DNA of 20,090 nt from a virus. Below the pieces are notes generated by a model, which saw only the letters and a program-made list of their open reading frames with translations, was not told where the DNA came from and ran no database searches. The stretch covers positions 1 through 20,090 of IMG/VR virus record IMGVR_UViG_3300048694_000356; one strand, written 5' to 3'. Below, piece by piece: positions 5,681-13,684 of this stretch. Each line of letters begins with the position of its first letter. Position 1 is the first letter of the stretch. A program made the translations under genes and the position numbers.

Positions 5681-8600
5681 TGTCGGGAAATATTCGCCTA
5701 ACACAAATATTATTAAAACGCGGCAATACAGCCGCTGCCAGTTCTTATATTGGTCCAATTGGCGAAATAGTAATTGACACAGATTTACAAACGCTACGTA
5801 TACAAGACGGATTAACTCCTGGCGGACATATTGCTAGCGCAGATTTAACTGGCATTAACAGTAATATTGCCAGCTTACAGTCAAGTATTAGTGCTATTAC
5901 AGGAATTGATACAGAATTTGTTGCTAACATAAATGCACTATTATCAAACGCCGCTACACAACAAACACAAATTAATACACTCACTGGTGATTTTATTTTT
6001 GAAGGCAATATTCTTAGAGACCCGAATGCTTTTTCTCTTAGTAACCAAATTGATAACGGCAGTTCTACTGCACGATTAAGTATTCCTGCATACGGCGATG
6101 CAAGTAATCCTATTACATTATACAACAATTATGGCAATGTTGATGTTTTAGTTGGTACCGACAGCACAATAACAGGTGCCTGGCAATTTAATAATAATGG
6201 GCAATTAAATGTACCTCAATTTTCAGGATTAAACATTAACTGGTATAGTGACACAGCAGGTGCTGGTGATAGCCATTTAGATCAATTACAACTTTACAAT
6301 ACGCACCTCGATGGTCTGCGTATTAAAAATACTGTAGACGGTGTTGACCACGAATGGAAGTTTGGTAAAGATAAAAATGTTTACTTACCATCCGATGGCG
6401 GTATTGTATTCTCTGGCGGAACACAAACTATGCCGTACCTTGGACCAACTGGCGACATGGTATCCGTTATGTCAACTCCGCCAATGGCGGCTACTGGTGC
6501 ATTATGGTATAGTACCGAAGATGGTAGATTATATATATCCAACGGAGATTTCTGGGTTGATGCTAGTCCACAAGTTGTTCCTACTAATATGGTTGGGTAT
6601 GATGTTAATGGTAATATAACACTACCAAGTAACTTAGACTTTACATCAAGTCCGGCTATACAAACTACCGGTATCGTGTTTGGAGACGGAACGTTCCAGA
6701 CTACAGCATATACTGGCGGCGGAAGTGTTGGTACGCCAACACAGGTTATTGGTACAGCAGGTACTTATAATAATCCACATATTGTACAAGTAAATCCAAC
6801 CGACAATAACTGGAACTTTGGTTTCTACTCAGACAATGCAAGTCAATTCTTTACACAGACTACATTTTATGGTGATGGTACTGCTAATAGAGGATTTAGA
6901 GTTCTTGATTTACAAAACGGCAACACACCATTAACTGTTGACAGTAGAAATATTGTTACACTTGGCTCTGGGGCACAGCTAGCATTTGCTGATGGTGGCA
7001 TGATAGATTCTGTTGGCAGTGGTGTACTTGGAATCCAATACTTACAAAGCACAGGTATCCAAGTTGCACAAATTAATGGACTTGGCACTAGTTCATTGAC
7101 GCTACAAGCAAATAATAATAACTTTGTATTTGGGTCAGATGGCACGTTGGCGCTAGCCGGACCAGTACTTGGCGTAGCAAGACCACAGTTTCCACCGGCA
7201 CCACCAGGTTCAATCTTAGATTACAGAGTCTTAGTACAACCTAATAGTGGCGATTCAAGTCGACAGTTTGTATTTTGGTTATCACCTGGCACCACACAGG
7301 GTGGGTTCGAATTACCCCCATCGGGCGACACCGGGGTTATGGGTATCAACCTTTCACATACGAACGGTAATACCGGTGAACTATTTACAGACGAATCTGG
7401 AACGAATTTATACGCACTAGGCGGAAATATAAATTTATATACTAATAATGGTACTAATAGTTATACATTAACTTTAAACAGCACAGACGGTTCCTTAATA
7501 TTCCCCGATCACACTATCCAAACTACAGCCTTTACAGGTCCGCAAGATTTAAGCGGTTATGCAACTACATCGGCCGTTGATACAGCAATTAGTACAGCAA
7601 TTAATAATCTAATAGATTCTGCACCGGGTACACTAGATACATTACAAGAAATCGCAGCCAACTTAGCCGCAGAGGCAGGCGCAATTGGTAGTATCACAAG
7701 CAGTATTGCATCAACTAATGCAAACGTAACTGCGGCAAATTTAACGATTGCTGGATTACTAACAAATCATATCACAGGTGTTAGTGGATTTACATTATTT
7801 GATGGTATAGGAAGCACTATAGTAGCAACAGGCGCTGTAGACAACTCTTATGCTCTTGCTGGTGTTTATTATTTACAAATTATCAAAACAAAATTGCCAA
7901 GCAATTTTAATACCCAGTTATCTGCCGGTACGTGGACGGTGCAATGTAACACCGATACATCAACTGTTACTAGCGTAGAGAGTGTTGATTATTACGGAAC
8001 ACCTGCGTGGAAGATACACACAAGTAGTAGCGTTAGCGGTGCAGGCTATATTCCAACATTTGTACAACATACTTCAAATGGTTCTATTACCTTCCCAGAC
8101 AGTACAGTTCAAACTACAGCATATACTGGATTTGGTAATGCTAACGTAGCGGCTTACCTAGCACAATCATCGAGTAGTCCAATTACAACAACAGGTAATA
8201 TTGGTGGCGGAAACGTTATTGTTATTAACAATATTACGGCTAGCACATTCACATATCCAAATGGAGCTCCGTATGCTGGCACATATAGTAATGCTAACGT
8301 AATAAGCTATCTATCAACAAATACAGCCACAGTAGCTAACTTGGTTATAACAGGATCTGCTCCAAGTTCATTAATTGGGACAGCAGGCGACGTTGCTGGT
8401 ATGATTCGTGTAGACAGTAACTACATTTACTATTGCACAACTACATTTACTCCGAGCACATATACCGTGGGCTGGGGCGGCGCAACAAGCGGTACAATTT
8501 TCTTAACTAAGGGATCGTATCCTCAACCACAAACAGGATGGACAGTTAGTGGTATTTCGGGATACGGCGGAACACTTACCATCACTGGAGTAAGCGATGG

Positions 8601-10230
8601 TGGCAGTAGTTGGCAATGTACTGCTACGCCAACTCTCGGATCAGCTAGTGGCGGAACTGTTACATTAACAAATCCTAATCCCCCAACAATTTGGACTAAA
8701 ACTCCGATAGCGGCAACTACTTACGCTAACGCTAACGTAGCCGCTTACCTAGTATCTAATCCTCAAGCAGGAACATATAGTAATAGTAATGTAGCAAGTT
8801 ATTTGGTTGCTAATCCGCAAGCTGGTACATACAGTAATACCAACGTAACAGCATTATTATCTGGTAACGTTTCCTCTGGTAACTTAGCAATTGGTCATTT
8901 ACAATTACACGGTCTGGATTATAGTATTGGCACAGACAACGGCGCCGCTGTAACCTTTAACAATCGAGTTAACATCAATGGCTCGAGTGTTAACATAGGT
9001 TTATATGTTTCTAGCAACGTTAGTGTTGGACAAAATAGTAATGCATCATCATTCTATGGCGGCGGATTTTACTGGTCAGGTAATGGCGTATCAATACTAA
9101 GTGGCATTGGTGGAACATATAGTAATGCTAACGTAGCTTCTTATTTGCCTGTATATTCAGGTAACATTGGGGCTGGTAATGTCATTACAACCGGTACAAC
9201 TATTAACACAGGTGTAACATCTACTGGCAACATTGTAACAACTGCTAACTTTGTTGGTAGCGGCCAATACTTAACTAATTTAAGTTACACAGCAACAGGT
9301 AACATTGTAGGTACAAGTCCAAACGTTACATTGATTGCTGGATCATATAGTACTATATTTGACAATACCGGCAATGTTACATTAGCTAACGTAGCCAACG
9401 CATATATTAACGGCAGTAGTATCAATGGTAATATTATATTAAATCCAGCCGGTACCGGCGATGTGTACATAACCCCTAATACACAACTGTATATTCAAGA
9501 CCCAACGGCATCAACTAGTATTACAACCGGCGCTGTGGTTGTTGCTGGCGGCGTTGGTATTGGTGGCAACCTAAACGTTGGTAATGTCAATCTTGTACAA
9601 AAACATAGCATTCTGTCTGGTATTCAAAGTGCCCCAACCGCAGGCGCAATCACCGCAAATGCTATGGTATCGTTTGGTGGCGCTGGTGGTAACCAACTAG
9701 CAATGGGACAATATCCAATTGGATCAACATACGGTGGTACTAACGTTCAGTACAGTCAATGGTTACAAAGTGGGTACGTTGGTAACGCCACATACTATCC
9801 AATTGTATTAAATCCGTTAGGCGGTGGAGTAGTTGTTACAGGTGGTGGCATGATTAGCAAGGCCTTTACAGCCAATCTAGCATTGAACACCAACTTAACA
9901 TTAGACAACGTTAACCTTCAAATTCAAAGTCAGAACTCTGGTATTTGGTTATTTGCTGGCACGGTATCGGGAACTTCGACTTATAGTTATAACCTACTTT
10001 GGCAATTTAATACCGGTTCTGGTTCTTCTCCACTATCCTCAATGGGATCAATGAGTGCTACAACAACTGTCGCTTCTATAGGAAGTACATCATTCTCGGC
10101 TCTGACTGCAAATGATTTAGTTACTTGTAACTTAGTAGATATGACAAACAGCAAGATGTATAGAATCACCATGCAACTGACTTCGGGCTCTAGTCCATAT
10201 GGTACTTTCGTAACAATCGAGAGAGTGTGA
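5680..10230 (+). CDS. Giant tail-fibre/adhesin-like protein, 1516 aa
   Basis: Residues about 5-50 (LLKRG, GEIVIDTD, LRIQDG) match the N-terminal anchoring domain found in Mtd-type and many other phage fibres. The rest is low-complexity beta material rich in G, N, S, T. Recurrent modules include F-x-x-G-T-Q-T-type turns ending in QTTAYTG at about residues 334, 608 and 805; a fibre-shaft signature DSAPGTLDTLQEIAANL (646-662); several G-T-Y-S-N-x-N-V-x-x-Y-L repeats (about 819, 867, 1013-1060, 1145); and TTGAVVVAGGVGIGGNLNVGN (1282-1302), common in fibre shafts. The C-terminal 120 residues look like a compact beta head ending MYRITMQL and TIERV. No enzymatic domain or autocleaving chaperone is evident. 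It probably forms a trimeric receptor-binding fibre. The next gene starts at its stop (TGATG). Confidence 0.85.
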   Translation: MSGNIRLTQILLKRGNTAAASSYIGPIGEIVIDTDLQTLRIQDGLTPGGHIASADLTGINSNIASLQSSISAITGIDTEFVANINALLSNAATQQTQINTLTGDFIFEGNILRDPNAFSLSNQIDNGSSTARLSIPAYGDASNPITLYNNYGNVDVLVGTDSTITGAWQFNNNGQLNVPQFSGLNINWYSDTAGAGDSHLDQLQLYNTHLDGLRIKNTVDGVDHEWKFGKDKNVYLPSDGGIVFSGGTQTMPYLGPTGDMVSVMSTPPMAATGALWYSTEDGRLYISNGDFWVDASPQVVPTNMVGYDVNGNITLPSNLDFTSSPAIQTTGIVFGDGTFQTTAYTGGGSVGTPTQVIGTAGTYNNPHIVQVNPTDNNWNFGFYSDNASQFFTQTTFYGDGTANRGFRVLDLQNGNTPLTVDSRNIVTLGSGAQLAFADGGMIDSVGSGVLGIQYLQSTGIQVAQINGLGTSSLTLQANNNNFVFGSDGTLALAGPVLGVARPQFPPAPPGSILDYRVLVQPNSGDSSRQFVFWLSPGTTQGGFELPPSGDTGVMGINLSHTNGNTGELFTDESGTNLYALGGNINLYTNNGTNSYTLTLNSTDGSLIFPDHTIQTTAFTGPQDLSGYATTSAVDTAISTAINNLIDSAPGTLDTLQEIAANLAAEAGAIGSITSSIASTNANVTAANLTIAGLLTNHITGVSGFTLFDGIGSTIVATGAVDNSYALAGVYYLQIIKTKLPSNFNTQLSAGTWTVQCNTDTSTVTSVESVDYYGTPAWKIHTSSSVSGAGYIPTFVQHTSNGSITFPDSTVQTTAYTGFGNANVAAYLAQSSSSPITTTGNIGGGNVIVINNITASTFTYPNGAPYAGTYSNANVISYLSTNTATVANLVITGSAPSSLIGTAGDVAGMIRVDSNYIYYCTTTFTPSTYTVGWGGATSGTIFLTKGSYPQPQTGWTVSGISGYGGTLTITGVSDGGSSWQCTATPTLGSASGGTVTLTNPNPPTIWTKTPIAATTYANANVAAYLVSNPQAGTYSNSNVASYLVANPQAGTYSNTNVTALLSGNVSSGNLAIGHLQLHGLDYSIGTDNGAAVTFNNRVNINGSSVNIGLYVSSNVSVGQNSNASSFYGGGFYWSGNGVSILSGIGGTYSNANVASYLPVYSGNIGAGNVITTGTTINTGVTSTGNIVTTANFVGSGQYLTNLSYTATGNIVGTSPNVTLIAGSYSTIFDNTGNVTLANVANAYINGSSINGNIILNPAGTGDVYITPNTQLYIQDPTASTSITTGAVVVAGGVGIGGNLNVGNVNLVQKHSILSGIQSAPTAGAITANAMVSFGGAGGNQLAMGQYPIGSTYGGTNVQYSQWLQSGYVGNATYYPIVLNPLGGGVVVTGGGMISKAFTANLALNTNLTLDNVNLQIQSQNSGIWLFAGTVSGTSTYSYNLLWQFNTGSGSSPLSSMGSMSATTTVASIGSTSFSALTANDLVTCNLVDMTNSKMYRITMQLTSGSSPYGTFVTIERV
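8716..8856 (+). repeat. Tandem TYSN(S/T)NVxxYL repeats in the giant fibre gene
   Basis: Three consecutive copies of a unit of about 16-18 codons (T-Y-x-N-x-N-V-x-x-Y-L followed by V-x-N-P-Q-A-G in the first two). Related single copies occur at 8134-8160, 8275-8313 and 9112-9150. The nucleotide sequences are similar but not identical, so the unit is old or kept by selection on protein. Confidence 0.75.
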
Positions 10231-10946
10231 TGATTATTCAAGGTGCAACTCTTAAAAACGTTGGGTTTGTTACTGATGCTAGTTTAGTTAAAGATAGTTC
10301 AACATTATTATTACTCGATGCGGGAAATACAGCAAGTTATCCCGGCACAGGCACAACTTGGTATGATCTAAGTAGCAATAGCAATAACACAACTACCTAC
10401 GGCGGCACAGCACCTACATATAGTTCTAGCAACGGCGGATACTTCACCTTTAGTGGTAGTAATTATTTTCAAACAGCAAGCTCAAAATATAATGTTACCT
10501 ACACTGGCAAAACAGTTTTTATTGCGGCCAATGCTTCAAGTGGGTGGACTAGTGCATATCGTGCCTTATTTGGCGCAGGTGGTGCAACACAAAATAGAAA
10601 CTTTAATACATATTTGTATAATACCGGCTCAGCTTATCAGATACATTTTAGTAGTAACACTTATGGTGGGTTAAGTAATAATATTAGTTTTTCTGCAAAT
10701 ACATGGTTTACTGTAGCTGTAACACAAAACTCTAGCGGATTAATTAGTTATTATTTAAACGGGTCTTTAGTAAACACCCAAAGTTCAACATTTAGTCAAT
10801 ATGTAACAGATACCTACGAATGGATAGGAGCCAGTGATAACTATTGGTCGGGCCCGATTTCCGTAGTTGGTGTATATAGTAGGGTACTATCTGCAACAGA
10901 AGTACTAAACAATCATAATGCTGTTCGTGGTAGATACGGCATTTAA
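10230..10946 (+). CDS. LamG/concanavalin A-like lectin-domain protein
   Basis: The start is ATG 10230, overlapping the preceding TGA by one base, with GAGAG just upstream; a GTG one codon earlier is in frame. The 238-residue product fits a LamG-type jelly roll: LLLLDAGNTASYPGTGTTWYD and the following N/S/T-rich turn, YFTFSGSNYFQT, then WFTVAVTQNSSG-x-ISYYLNGSLV and a closing strand EWIGASDN...GPISVVGVYSRVLSATEV. The 'D-x-G-x-x-x-S-Y-P-G-x-G-x-x-W-x-D-L-S' opening and 'Y-x-N-G' and 'Y-x-R-x-L-S-x-x-E' closing motifs are typical of such domains in phage virion proteins. It most likely binds a surface glycan as part of the fibre or baseplate. It has no catalytic glycosidase residues that I can identify. 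Confidence 0.8.
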   Translation: MIIQGATLKNVGFVTDASLVKDSSTLLLLDAGNTASYPGTGTTWYDLSSNSNNTTTYGGTAPTYSSSNGGYFTFSGSNYFQTASSKYNVTYTGKTVFIAANASSGWTSAYRALFGAGGATQNRNFNTYLYNTGSAYQIHFSSNTYGGLSNNISFSANTWFTVAVTQNSSGLISYYLNGSLVNTQSSTFSQYVTDTYEWIGASDNYWSGPISVVGVYSRVLSATEVLNNHNAVRGRYGI

Positions 10947-10947
10947 C

Positions 10948-10955
10948 GATAAATA
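10948..10955 (+). promoter_or_regulatory. T4-type late promoter box (GATAAATA)
   Basis: The box is identical to those at 5143 and 19368. It lies just after the stop of the lectin-like gene. The predicted +1 is near 10961, giving a 12-base leader made almost entirely of the ribosome site TAAGGA (10961-10966) and a short spacer to ATG 10973. Confidence 0.7.
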
Positions 10956-10972
10956 TGGTATAAGGAACTAAA

Positions 10973-11164
10973 ATGATATATTTTCCACCTAGTCCTACTG
11001 TAGGACAAGAATACATAGGAGTAAACGGTGCTACTTATACGTGGACAGGTAACCGATGGAGTAGCGTAGTTTCTATAGAAACAGGTACAGCAGTAGCATA
11101 TAGTGATGGCGGAGATGCTAGCACAACACAATTTAACAATGAATTTGATGGCGGAACCGCTTAA
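10973..11164 (+). CDS. Small virion connector-like protein, 63 aa
   Basis: The 63-residue product starts MIYFPPSPTVGQEYIGVNG and continues YTWTGNRWSS. The pattern F-P-x-S-P-T-V-G-Q-x-Y-x-x-x-G-x-x-Y-x-W-T-G-x-x-W recurs as a short module in phage fibre and baseplate proteins. Here it stands nearly alone, followed by an acidic, glycine-rich tail ending FDGGTA, similar to the DGGTL end of the protein at 5171-5680. A ribosome site (AAGGA at 10962-10966) is seven bases upstream, and a late promoter box precedes it. Probably a small structural or fibre-connector piece; this is inferred from motif and position. Confidence 0.7.
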   Translation: MIYFPPSPTVGQEYIGVNGATYTWTGNRWSSVVSIETGTAVAYSDGGDASTTQFNNEFDGGTA

Positions 11165-11174
11165 GGAATAAACA

Positions 11175-12401
11175 ATGACAACACAAATTAAACTTAGACG
11201 AGATTTATCTATTGCTTGGACTGATGCTAATCCAATATTAGCCCTAGGCGAACCTGGTTTAGAAACCGATACAGTAAAACTTAAATACGGCGACGGCACG
11301 ACCCACTGGAATGACCTACCTTATGCTAACGGATTACCGGAAGGTATGATCTCAGGCAGTTGGGACGATGAGCCGACATTATTCAATGATAATGCCAATG
11401 GCTACCACAGAATACAAACGCAAGCTGGTTCTTATTTCTACGACGACAACCAATATTCCAGAAACACATTGAGTTGGCACGATATGGGCGACTATAGTAA
11501 CTATTCCCACGTTATGGCCGATCCATATGGTGTAAGTATTCGCAATGCTGACTGGACTGGCAATCGCACAAATTCTCTATACTATTGGTTATTTGGATTT
11601 GATGGTATAACCCGATTCCCTAATGGTTTATTATTTGATTGGTGGGATGATGGCAATATTAGTAATGATTATGTAGGCCTATACCAATCAGATCCTACCG
11701 GCGAAAAAGGTGGTGGTGATAATAACAACTACCGTGTGCAATTACAATCGATGACTGATTGGGTTGAAGGTAGTGACTACGGTCGATCTACACTAAGCTG
11801 GCACGATTATAATTACTCAGTATATAGCCACGTTCACTGCGACCCATATGGTGTAAGTATTCGTAATGCCGCTTGGGAACCAGGTGGTTATACTAACTAT
11901 TGGGCATTTAACAACAATGGCACTACTAATTTCCCCGGCGACATAAACTTACAAAATGATACTACTATTTCAAATCCATCTAGTGGTGTACTTGAAGTAA
12001 ATGGTAGTGTAGTAGATACATTGGTTACAAGTGCATTTAACCAAACTAGTCCAAGTATTACTCGTGAAGAACTTACGGTTGCTGTTAACAGTTCGGGAAG
12101 ACTTAATTTAGTAAATAACACAGGATCGCCATATCAAGTTCAGTATGCTGGAACATTTATAGACGCTTCGTCTGGAACGACCACCGGTATTGCTAGTAAC
12201 CAGGCTAATGTTCTTAGTGCTAGTGGCGGTTCGTATCAGCCAGGAGCACAATTTATTAATATCGGCGATACACTAAACTTAACCGTACACATTCCCGATT
12301 TAAGTAAGATTTTCAGAATAACGGTAGTTGGCGGGTATAACAGTGGTGTCCCAACCGGCGCCACAGGATATGCTAATATTATTATCGAACGATTAATGTA
12401 A
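11175..12401 (+). CDS. Second tail-fibre-like protein with Mtd-type N-terminus, 408 aa
   Basis: Residues 1-50 (IKLRRDLSIAWTDANPILALGEPG, split by the turn ETDTVKLKYGDGTTHW) match the Mtd-type N-terminal anchoring domain, with the diagnostic GE-x-x-x-ETD and GDGTTxW segments. Two tandem repeats of about 71-75 residues follow, each with LSWHD, YSHV, DPYGVSIRNA and a closing F-P-(N/G)-(G/D). The C-terminal domain of about 130 residues is beta-rich and ends KIFRITVV...NIIIERL, similar to the end of the giant fibre protein. AAGGA (11163-11167) lies seven bases before the ATG. It is a likely receptor-binding or decoration fibre. I found no C-type lectin variable region or reverse transcriptase nearby, so no evidence of diversity generation. 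Confidence 0.8.
   Translation: MTTQIKLRRDLSIAWTDANPILALGEPGLETDTVKLKYGDGTTHWNDLPYANGLPEGMISGSWDDEPTLFNDNANGYHRIQTQAGSYFYDDNQYSRNTLSWHDMGDYSNYSHVMADPYGVSIRNADWTGNRTNSLYYWLFGFDGITRFPNGLLFDWWDDGNISNDYVGLYQSDPTGEKGGGDNNNYRVQLQSMTDWVEGSDYGRSTLSWHDYNYSVYSHVHCDPYGVSIRNAAWEPGGYTNYWAFNNNGTTNFPGDINLQNDTTISNPSSGVLEVNGSVVDTLVTSAFNQTSPSITREELTVAVNSSGRLNLVNNTGSPYQVQYAGTFIDASSGTTTGIASNQANVLSASGGSYQPGAQFINIGDTLNLTVHIPDLSKIFRITVVGGYNSGVPTGATGYANIIIERLM
11403..11627 (+). repeat. Internal repeat, copy 1 of 2
   Basis: Codons 77-151 of the second fibre gene, 75 residues from YRIQTQ to FPNG. Shared marks with copy 2 are TLSWHD, YSHV, DPYGVSIRNA and W near the end. The stretch encoding DPYGVSIRNA is nearly identical at the DNA level between copies. 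Confidence 0.8.
11730..11942 (+). repeat. Internal repeat, copy 2 of 2
   Basis: Codons 186-256 of the second fibre gene, 71 residues from YRVQLQ to FPGD. It is separated from copy 1 by about 34 residues rich in G, D and N. Differences from copy 1 cluster between the conserved blocks, consistent with surface loops. Confidence 0.8.
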
Positions 12402-12419
12402 TTAAAAGGATAAACCAAA

Positions 12420-12599
12420 ATGACAACATACAACGTATCAATCGCATCTAAAAAAGCTAATGTAACTATTGCTGGCACCCAAGTAACTGGTGATACTACA
12501 CAAGTAGCTCAAAAAGCGGCCAATTTACAAGCTGCCGAACTAAGCCACCAAGACCACCAAGCGGCGTGGGATTGGAAAGCAACCATCACAGCCGCTTAA
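12420..12599 (+). CDS. Small unknown protein, 59 aa
   Basis: ATG 12420 to TAA 12597-12599 gives 59 residues. The ribosome site AAAAGGA (12404-12410) is nine bases upstream and immediately follows the fibre gene's stop. The product starts MTTYNVSIASKKANVTIAG (a beta hairpin-like stretch), then T/Q-rich sequence, and ends in an Ala/His/Trp-rich helix (QAAELSHQDHQAAWDW). I recognise no family. Its position as the last gene of the structural block suggests a small virion or fibre-assembly protein. Confidence 0.65.
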   Translation: MTTYNVSIASKKANVTIAGTQVTGDTTQVAQKAANLQAAELSHQDHQAAWDWKATITAA

Positions 12600-12609
12600 C
12601 CAAATCAAT

Positions 12610-12638
12610 TTGACTTTTAGCATCGTACAGTATATAAT
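12610..12638 (+). promoter_or_regulatory. Near-consensus sigma70-type promoter for primase-helicase
   Basis: The -35 hexamer TTGACT (12610-12615) and the -10 hexamer TATAAT (12633-12638) are separated by 17 bases, the optimal spacing. It is the best host-type promoter I see in the window and lies between the late block and the replication genes. Initiation about seven bases after the -10 would fall at about 12645, the A of the primase ATG, so this promoter may produce a leaderless message. Confidence 0.75.
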
Positions 12639-12649
12639 TGTACGATGCT
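12619..12649. promoter_or_regulatory. 11-bp perfect inverted repeat around -10 and start codon
   Basis: AGCATCGTACA (12619-12629) and TGTACGATGCT (12639-12649) are perfect reverse complements separated by nine bases (12630-12638) that contain the -10 hexamer. The right arm contains the primase ATG (12645-12647). No T-run follows, so it is not an intrinsic terminator. It could be an operator for a repressor covering the -10. In read-through transcripts from upstream it would be an RNA hairpin that hides the start codon. Confidence 0.7.
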
Positions 12650-13682
12650 GAATTCTATCCGCGACGCAGTAACCCAAATATTACCGCATAAACGTAAAAC
12701 TAATGCTACCTCTGGTTGGATTAGTTTTAATGCACCTTGTTGCGTACACAACGGAGAAAGTGCAGATACTCGCGGTCGTGGTGGACTAGTAATGAACCCA
12801 GATGGTGGTGTTAGCTATCATTGCTTTAATTGCAATTTCAAAGCTAGCTATGTTCCCGGTCGCCACTTAACATATAAATTCCGTAAATTATTATCTTGGC
12901 TAGGTGCCGACGATGGTACTGTTAAACGATTAGTAATTGATGCTATTCGTATTAAAGATTTAGTAGCACCCGAGCAAATCGTTGAAGCAACAGAACAAGA
13001 AGAAATAAAATTTAAAGCAAGACCATTGCCCGAAGAAGCGCAGTCGTTTTATGCACTACACAGCTTTTACGAATTAAACAATAATGTTGATGTACCAGAT
13101 GATTGGCACAAAGCTGTAATATATACGGGCGCCGCTAGACAAATTGATTGTTCTAAGTATGATTTTTACTGGACACCGGAAAAGCAATACAATTTACACA
13201 AACGAGTTATTGTTCCATTTACTTGGAAAAATCAAATCATTGGCTACTCTGCTCGTGCATGGGACGACACCGTAAAGCCTAAGTACCATTCAAGTTACGA
13301 ACCTAACTATGTATTCAATGTCGATCGTCAACACAAAGATTCAAAGTTTGTTATTGTAGTCGAAGGACCGTTTGATGCTATGGCTATAGACGGCATAGCT
13401 GTATTAAGTAACGAGTGCTCTGAAATACAAGCAGACATTATTGATAGCTTGGGTAGAGAAGTTATTGTTGTACCAGATGCTGATAAGGCCGGCGCCAAAC
13501 TAATTGACCAAGCAATAGAATATGGATGGAGTGTTAGTTTTCCTGTATGGCAAAATTCTTGTAAAGACGTTGCAGACGCAGTAGCAAAATATGGTAAGTT
13601 ATTTGTATTAAAAAGCATATTAGAAGCGCGGCAATCGAATAAATTAAAAATTGAATTACGTAAAAAGAAACTATATAATTAA
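12645..13682 (+). CDS. DNA primase (T4 gp61-like)
   Basis: The 345-residue product matches the size of T4 gp61 (342). The N-terminal zinc-ribbon is C32/C33-x-H35 with C60-x2-C63, used to recognise the template start site. A TOPRIM catalytic fold follows: VIVVEGPFDAMAI with E240, and VVPDADKAG with D278 and D280, the metal-binding Glu and DxD. It makes RNA primers for lagging-strand synthesis and works with the hexameric helicase encoded directly downstream (two bases between stop and start). There is no Shine-Dalgarno at the ATG, and the start lies in the inverted repeat downstream of the sigma70 promoter. There is no alternative Met until about residue 50, inside the zinc domain, so the start is fixed. 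Confidence 0.9.
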   Translation: MLNSIRDAVTQILPHKRKTNATSGWISFNAPCCVHNGESADTRGRGGLVMNPDGGVSYHCFNCNFKASYVPGRHLTYKFRKLLSWLGADDGTVKRLVIDAIRIKDLVAPEQIVEATEQEEIKFKARPLPEEAQSFYALHSFYELNNNVDVPDDWHKAVIYTGAARQIDCSKYDFYWTPEKQYNLHKRVIVPFTWKNQIIGYSARAWDDTVKPKYHSSYEPNYVFNVDRQHKDSKFVIVVEGPFDAMAIDGIAVLSNECSEIQADIIDSLGREVIVVPDADKAGAKLIDQAIEYGWSVSFPVWQNSCKDVADAVAKYGKLFVLKSILEARQSNKLKIELRKKKLYN

Positions 13683-13684
13683 CT

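Noticed and set aside
5745-6128. 127-codon minus-strand frame with hydrophobic translation
   Set aside because: It is antisense to the beta-rich N-terminal part of the giant fibre; its hydrophobic look comes from reading the complement of N/T-rich codons. No promoter or ribosome site.
6341-6619. 92-codon plus-strand frame inside the giant fibre gene
   Set aside because: It is out of frame with a convincing long gene, with no start signal and atypical composition.
7423-7440. TATAAAT-like sequence inside the giant fibre gene as an internal late promoter
   Set aside because: It is an AT-rich palindromic stretch inside a coding region with no start codon or ribosome site in position downstream.
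5680-12401. Possible diversity-generating retroelement, because both fibres have an Mtd-type N-terminus
   Set aside because: No reverse transcriptase, template repeat or adenine-biased variable repeat was seen in the window; the N-terminal module is common in fibres without such elements.
12619-12649. Inverted repeat read as an intrinsic terminator for the structural block
   Set aside because: No T-run follows the hairpin on either strand, and a near-perfect promoter occupies the same bases.
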